Source of the DNA: Trichostrongylus colubriformis | Taxonomy: Eukaryota; Nematoda; Chromadorea; Rhabditida; Trichostrongylidae | Direction of reading: 5' to 3' | Assembly: GCA_963978905.1 (NCBI GenBank) | Contig: OZ022259.1 | Coordinates: forward strand, 19,566,068-19,630,067 | Length of the DNA stretch: 64,000 nucleotides | In this document: positions 58,675 to 64,000 of the stretch, one piece after another | How positions within the stretch are numbered: position 1 is the first letter of the stretch | Layout: every line of letters starts with the position of its first letter | Made by a program: the position numbers and the translations under genes | The notes under the pieces: model-generated | Seen by the model: the letters and a program-made list of their open reading frames with translations, nothing else | Databases searched by the model: none | Told to the model about the DNA's origin: nothing

Positions 58675-59925
58675 TTAGGTTGTCCCAAAAGCCTTGTAGG
58701 ATTTTTTCGATCATCACTTTTTATTATTTTTTTCTTCCAACAAACAACAATCAGGCAACAACGTATTCACCATTGTTATCGACAACACTCTGCCCCTCAT
58801 AGGTAAATCGTTGATTCCCTCCTCCAAGAACTCTGTTCAGAGAGTGGGAGAAGTCAGCGATCGCCTTTGCAAGCATGTCATAATCAGCAAATTTTCTCTT
58901 GGCCAGCAAGGATTGAAGAGGATGGGTAAGGTGATAGTCAGAAGGAGCAATGTCTGGAGAGTATGGCGGGTGGGGCAGCACATCCCAACCGGGCTCTTGG
59001 AGCTTGCACTGGGTACAATTTGCGACGTATGGGTGGGCGTTGTCATGAAGGAGGGTGACCGCGGACCTTCTCAGGCGCTTTTCTCGAATAGTGACGGCGA
59101 TCTGCTGGAGCTGGTAGGTGTATACGGAAGCGGGTACTGTCTCGCCTTGTGCCAGTACCTCTTGAAAAAGCATTCCTTCTGCGTCCAGAAGCAGCAGAGT
59201 AGAATCTTTTTCGTATGGAGGTCGGACATGGGCTGCGTTGGCTGCTCGGCGTCACGTAGCAGCCAAAAGGCGCGGGGTGCGTTGGTATCGCACATGTCCC
59301 AGCTTTCATCGCCCATAGCCAGATAGACGAGAAAGTCGTTGCGATGCGGGCGGAGCAGCAGCGATTGACAGATGCTCACACGGACACTTTCGTGAGCATC
59401 CGTCAGGGTATGAGGTCCATCGCGACAGCACCTTCCGATAACCGGGCTCGTGGAGGCGACGATTCACGGTCGTGTGTGCTTGACTATTCTTCTCTGCTAG
59501 CTCGCGCATGGTGGTTTCAGGATGGCGCGAACGGCGGAGAGCAGTGTGTCGTCGTCGAACGCATGTGGGCGTGCCATGAGTGGCTTGCCTTCCATGTCAA
59601 TCTCGCCGTTGCTGAAGCTGATGAACCAGCGGCGCACGGTCTCGTAGCTCACACATCCCTTGCCCAATGCAGCGTTGATGGAGTCGCAAGCTTCTGTCGC
59701 TTTGGTGCCGCAAGACCACTCATAGTAGTTGACACCGCGTGTTGGGTGGGTATCGACTTCGGGCACTGTAGCTCTCTCCACGGAATCTGGTGAGTCAATT
59801 TATATTTTACTAGAAAGCTTAGAGAACGTTCTACCATATTCCTGAACTGCCTTGACCTGCCTCGAAATAAACAAGAGTTATTGATTTTTAAAGAAAAATC
59901 CCACAAGACTTTTGGGACAACCTAA
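58675..59925 (-). mobile_element. Near full-length mariner with frameshifts
   Basis: A 1251-bp element flanked by TA, with ends ttaggttgtcccaaaagcct and acttttgggacaacctaa. The minus-strand transposase starts near 59781 (MERATVPEVDTHPTRG). It contains the helix-turn-helix (SYETVRRWFISFSNGEID) and the HEPGYRK region. The catalytic triad is present as GDESW, LHDNAHPYVA and PSDYHL, with 34 residues between the last two Asp, i.e. DD34D. At least three frame changes (about 59500, 59370, 59170) kill it. It is the best preserved transposase here. Confidence 0.93.
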
Positions 59926-61039
59926 TACATTTATGAGCTGATTACCTAAGATTCGTGATTATGGTTGTTGATGGTTGCCAAAGTGCCAACGAATGTGATA
60001 AAGAATAGTATCGATCAAGCGATGAAAAGGGTTACATAAGGCAATATCGGAATGCTAGAAATGAAGGTTTCCGAAATGAAGACATACTTTTGTCACGATG
60101 TGACATTGGATACGCAGAACCAAAAATTAAATAAACAACTACTTATTGTCAGTGAATTAATGGGTTGCTCCCGAGATTCTTCATGAATGTGACTAGATTC
60201 CTCATGAATGCGACTAAGTCTAGAAAATTCCACGAGTTTCGATGTCGCCATGAGTATGTCTCTTGACCTGATTTACGTGCTCCGCCCATCTCCACGAGTC
60301 ATGCTCCTCAAGGGCAAGACGATGAAAGAACATTGATCCCGAGGATCAAGACGCGACACATTTCCACTGGGTGCGATGCGGTTGCGTAGCAACCCTGGCA
60401 GTAGATAAAAAACAACTATTCGTTCAAAATTAAAAGAGTGGTGACAAAGGAGCAGCAAGAACACATGAAACATACTCGAAGTTCATTTAGCTCAGAAGCT
60501 GCTTTCGGAAAAAAAGTGATAGCAGTAAGTAGCAAGAAAACTCGTCCGAGGGCGGGAATTGCAACAGATGAAAATGCGAAGCCCAAGAAGGGGCGCCTTC
60601 AGGCGGTTGTATTGACTGCGCTATTTCAAAAGCAAGTCTAAGCGGCTTTCTCGAAAGTTCCGAATAGACATTGTCGGAAAACTTCTGCACCAGTCATGCC
60701 ACAACTATTAATGTTTCCTTAGAATCGTTTATGTTGTATAACACGTCATGTAGCCTTCCTAGCTTGGGAGGCCACTCATGGACTTATTGTTAGAGTGCTG
60801 AAGTACTCCAAAAAAAGAGGAAAAGCGTGTCACGCGTCCATTTGAATGAAAGATCCGGAAAATTGGAAGTCAGTCCGCCGAATTCTGAGGATCGTAGCAG
60901 TATCCTGCAGCAAAGGGGTGCTATTTCAAATAATCACACACAATTACACAGATAAGTGGAGGTTTTTATGTTGTCAGTTTGACACGAAGCTCATTTCGAG
61001 CCACACTTTGACCCGATGCTGTTTTTAAAGACACCGTTA

Positions 61040-61320
61040 GGGGCAATTTTGGCAAATTGGGGGATTATGAAAGTAGAAGTGCTCAGTAATATAATAGTAG
61101 AAAAAGAACGACATAAAACGGCGAAAAAACCAAGAGATAGGAACCCGAAATTCCTCCTTCTCTCTCTCGTCCTCTGCGTCTCTGGTCGGAGTGGACTGAA
61201 CCCAGGCCAGAGTCTCAACCAGCCGGCCGCGATTGTTACCCCGCCCCTCCACGTCGACTCCTCCGGGCGCATAACGACATAACGGCATGACGAGCTGCGG
61301 GGCCGCCATAAGACCCCAGG
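61040..61320. repeat. Dispersed repeat, agaaataggat family, copy 6
   Basis: Contains gattatgaaagtagaagtgc, accaagagataggaaccc and cagccggccgcgattgtt. Confidence 0.5.
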
Positions 61321-61971
61321 TCGCGTTTTTTCAATGCGATTTTCACCACATGTGACCCCTTCTGAAGTGGAAGGTTCGTTTCAGAAAACATGTACTTCCA
61401 GATCTCAGTTTTCCCTTATCCCTAATGGTGCCTTTAAGGAGTTTTTCAGAGCATCTTCTTTCACCCCACCGATCTCCTTCACTGAGGAGCCCCTCTCGAT
61501 AGAGGATCTCGAGCCGTTAGGTGGCAAGGCTCCGTGACACGACCTCTTACCATTAGAGATCAAAGTGTTTCGTCTCATGCGTCCTTTGCGAACGGTGCTT
61601 TTGTTGCTAGGAGAAGCCAGAAGATTCGCCTGATGAAAAAATTAATAAGTTCGTGAATTTTTTCATAGACAACAATTTTAGTTTATGTATGATTAGTACT
61701 AAGCAGCGTTGTTGTCGCGTTATGTCTTTCTGTAGTCGATTATGTTACCAGCAAAGTTGGGGAGAAACACGAAACAGAAAACGCCATTAAGGGAATAGAG
61801 AGGAAGGATTTCGCAATCCAGAATTTTATCATGACTGCATATTTTCTGTACCAGATTGTTGACAAGGTTGTGTAGAATCGAATGGTTTCTATATCGACCA
61901 ATAAAGCTGTGTCTGAGCGAAGTTATGGCGTTTTGAAAAAAGTGATCCGTTTTGGCCATTTATCTGCACAC

Positions 61972-62100
61972 TCTAATATAATAATATAATAATATAGTAA
62001 TATAGTAATATTATAAGATAATAATATGATAATAAATATAATAATACAATAATGTAGTAATATGATATACTGATATATGTAGTAATATAATAATATATTA
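61972..62100. repeat. AT-rich satellite, aatataata type
   Basis: An irregular run of taatat/aatagt units with no other base composition for about 125 bp. Confidence 0.85.
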
Positions 62101-63229
62101 GGTTTAGGAACTCGAGTTCTCCGCCATTTCGCAGTGAGGCTGGCGGCAACATGTTTCGCGTAATGACGCTATTCGCATGGCATGAACATCCTTTTCGAAT
62201 GTCTCGATGTACACCCATCAAGATCAGTAGGATACCAACAAATCTGCCGATTTTTCAGAGAGAAAAAATACCACTAGTTTTATACTTAATCTTGATTTTT
62301 TCCAAGAAAATAAAGACATGGTAAACGACCGTTACGGTAACCCTTGTCTGACCGCTGAAAAAGTGAATATTCACAAACACAATGGCAAATAGCAAATATC
62401 AACAAATGAAGAAAAAAAATGAAAAGTCAAAAATCGGCACGAAACGAAATCAGCGTTTCAAAGAAACGGAATAATGTGCTCAAAATCATCTGTCGTCAAA
62501 ATTAAAGATGTAAAGCAAACAGAGAAACAGCTGGGAAAAGCGCTCAAGATTGAGTAGACGAAGACTTCGTGGAGAAGTTGCAAAAAAAAGGAATCAGAAA
62601 ATATAAAAACGTATAAAAACAGCAACACCAGCTGCCACCAACTGTAGGATCACTTCAACTAACAGTTGATTTGTTGCAGCAACTTGCACAGTTATTTGGA
62701 GTTTTTTTTGTGCTGGCGCTTTTTAGTTATAAAAGGATGTGTGTATTATACTTCTGCTGAATTACCTTATCATAACTTATAATACGTATTTATCTATGCA
62801 CAGCGTGTTTAATTACTTCAGGTTATTTAAAAAAATCATTTGCACATTACTAATGTAAGATACTAAGCAGTTATCGAAAATCAAAAATATCAAAAGCAGT
62901 TAACAAAAATCAAAAATCGAAAATATCAAAATCATTTCCACATTAATTTCGCCACGTGAAATGTGTGTTGAAATTCAACGCCTCCACTACCATAGAAGTG
63001 CTTATTGCTAGCTTTCACAGAATTTTCAATTACCTAATTATTTGTCTGATTATTTAACAGATATTTATATTCACATATATTATTTATTCATATTATATTT
63101 GTTTATAAGATAACTGTATATTTATACATATTTATATACCTCGACGTTTATGTCATTCACCAGTTTTTTTTTTTTGGTGCACTGTTACAGCAGGAAGATA
63201 GAGGGAGGCTCTTGCAAGTGTGTGCCGCT

Positions 63230-63360
63230 GTGGATGCGAGATATGGGCAAAAGTGAGCGCGATTCCTTATTCCGTGCGAGACCTAATCTTCTGCCCATAT
63301 CCCAGCATCCTTGTAACATCTTTCGTGTAGCGGACTGCGGCGATAATCAGTATTAGCTAA
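63230..63360. repeat. Distant copy of the tRNA-flanking repeat
   Basis: This matches 6119-6195 (cccatatcccagcatccttg, then ctgcggcgataa), with a short inverted partner atatgggcaaaag at 63241. The tRNA-like part is missing. Confidence 0.6.
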
Positions 63361-63791
63361 AAATGAAACTTAAAAACAAAAGCAAATAGAAACCTTTTAG
63401 TAATCCACATTGGGGTTGGATGATAGTAATAAGCCATCAAGGACAAAATTTTCGACTCAACGAACTTAAAGGCACCGGGAGGGGGGCAAGGGCGGAATAA
63501 CGTTTACAAAAACAATGGCGACTAACAAACATATGGGTTCGGTAGATACAATGTGTAACGAAACCGGCGTAGAAAAACGCGCCATAGGACGCTATTTGCC
63601 CCCAAGGCGCGCTTCCGTCCGAACTGCAAGCTTCCATGGCCGAGCCACGCTTCGTTCATTTTAAAGCTTGTCTTCGGCCTGATGTAACCTTGTTTTGAAT
63701 TATTTCCTCTTTAGGCTGTTTTCTAGTGACATATTTTACTTTACTCATGGATCTTCTTAACTGTGCATTTCTATACCTGAAAATCTCAGAA

Positions 63792-64000
63792 GGGTCAAAT
63801 AAAGTCGGGAGGGAGACGCAACTTTGAGTCGACGTCGAAGCTCCTTTCCCTTACTAGGCTTAGGCTAAAATTGATATCCCCTCCTCCCACATTAAAAAGC
63901 ATCTGTCAAAGCATAGATCTTATCTGCTTTAGCCTAACCCTAGGAAGGGAAAGAAGCTTTGACGTGGGTGAAAATTTTGCGTCTCCCCCACCCCGACTTT
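63792..64000. repeat. Second copy of the GGGTCAAATAAAG element, cut by the window end
   Basis: This matches 56504-56720 throughout (ctccttccct, aggcttaggctaa, gacgtgggtgaaaattttgc). The last nine or so bases lie beyond the window. Confidence 0.8.

Larger units (their letters stand above)
59930..63225. other. No gene seen; AT-rich towards the right
   Basis: This contains one dispersed repeat and the AT satellite. cgtgctccgcccatctccac at 60269 also occurs at 55215. No convincing exon. Confidence 0.45.

Noticed and set aside
61034..61320. Recurring conserved block considered as an exon family
   Set aside because: The same block occurs six times in different frames with stops, so it is a dispersed repeat.

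Overview
The window looks like nuclear DNA of a nematode, probably a clade V (rhabditid/strongylid-type) worm. Evidence: genes broken into small exons with TTTCAG-like acceptors and GTAAG/GTGAG donors, very TE-rich introns, several mariner and Tc-like transposons, and a voltage-gated potassium channel resembling C. elegans EXP-2. There is no bacterial or phage organisation. Almost all long open frames lie in repeats; the real coding sequence is in short exons that were rebuilt by splice site, reading phase and protein motif.

Main gene (minus strand, 40169 down to 14123): a nearly complete Kv-family K+ channel in 14 exons. It has a T1 tetramerisation domain with a perfect HX5CX20CC zinc signature, S1-S6, a TVGYGD filter and a short C-terminus ending in TAA. 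The selectivity filter is split over two microexons of 26 and 30 nt. Introns of up to about 6 kb are packed with transposons. Two 3' splice sites that protein conservation would demand lack AG.

Other genes: a plus-strand gene end coding a coiled coil (5376-8573); a minus-strand exon of unknown function (5106-5326); the minus-strand 3' end of an unknown gene with a hydrophobic tail (44353-43616); and plus-strand exons nested inside Kv introns (25122-25223, 29489-29639).

Mobile DNA. At 20579-24795 two LTR-like direct repeats, with a candidate primer-binding site and polypurine tract, flank a decayed UPF1-type SF1 helicase instead of gag/pol. At 29674-30762 there is an AT-rich decayed reverse transcriptase, possibly Penelope-related. 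Four elements encode mariner transposases in different states of decay (33343-34234, 40961-41817, 58675-59925) or have only mariner-type ends (34463-34992). A Tc-like transposase fragment lies at about 36190-36770. Many non-autonomous families occur in several copies: a Tc-type MITE (three copies), a TTAA-flanked foldback family (four copies plus a fragment), a GC-rich TIR family (five copies), and long foldbacks. A pair of tRNA-like sequences sits in a large inverted repeat at 5678-6200.

Right of about 45 kb I see essentially only repeats and non-coding sequence, apart from weak exon candidates.
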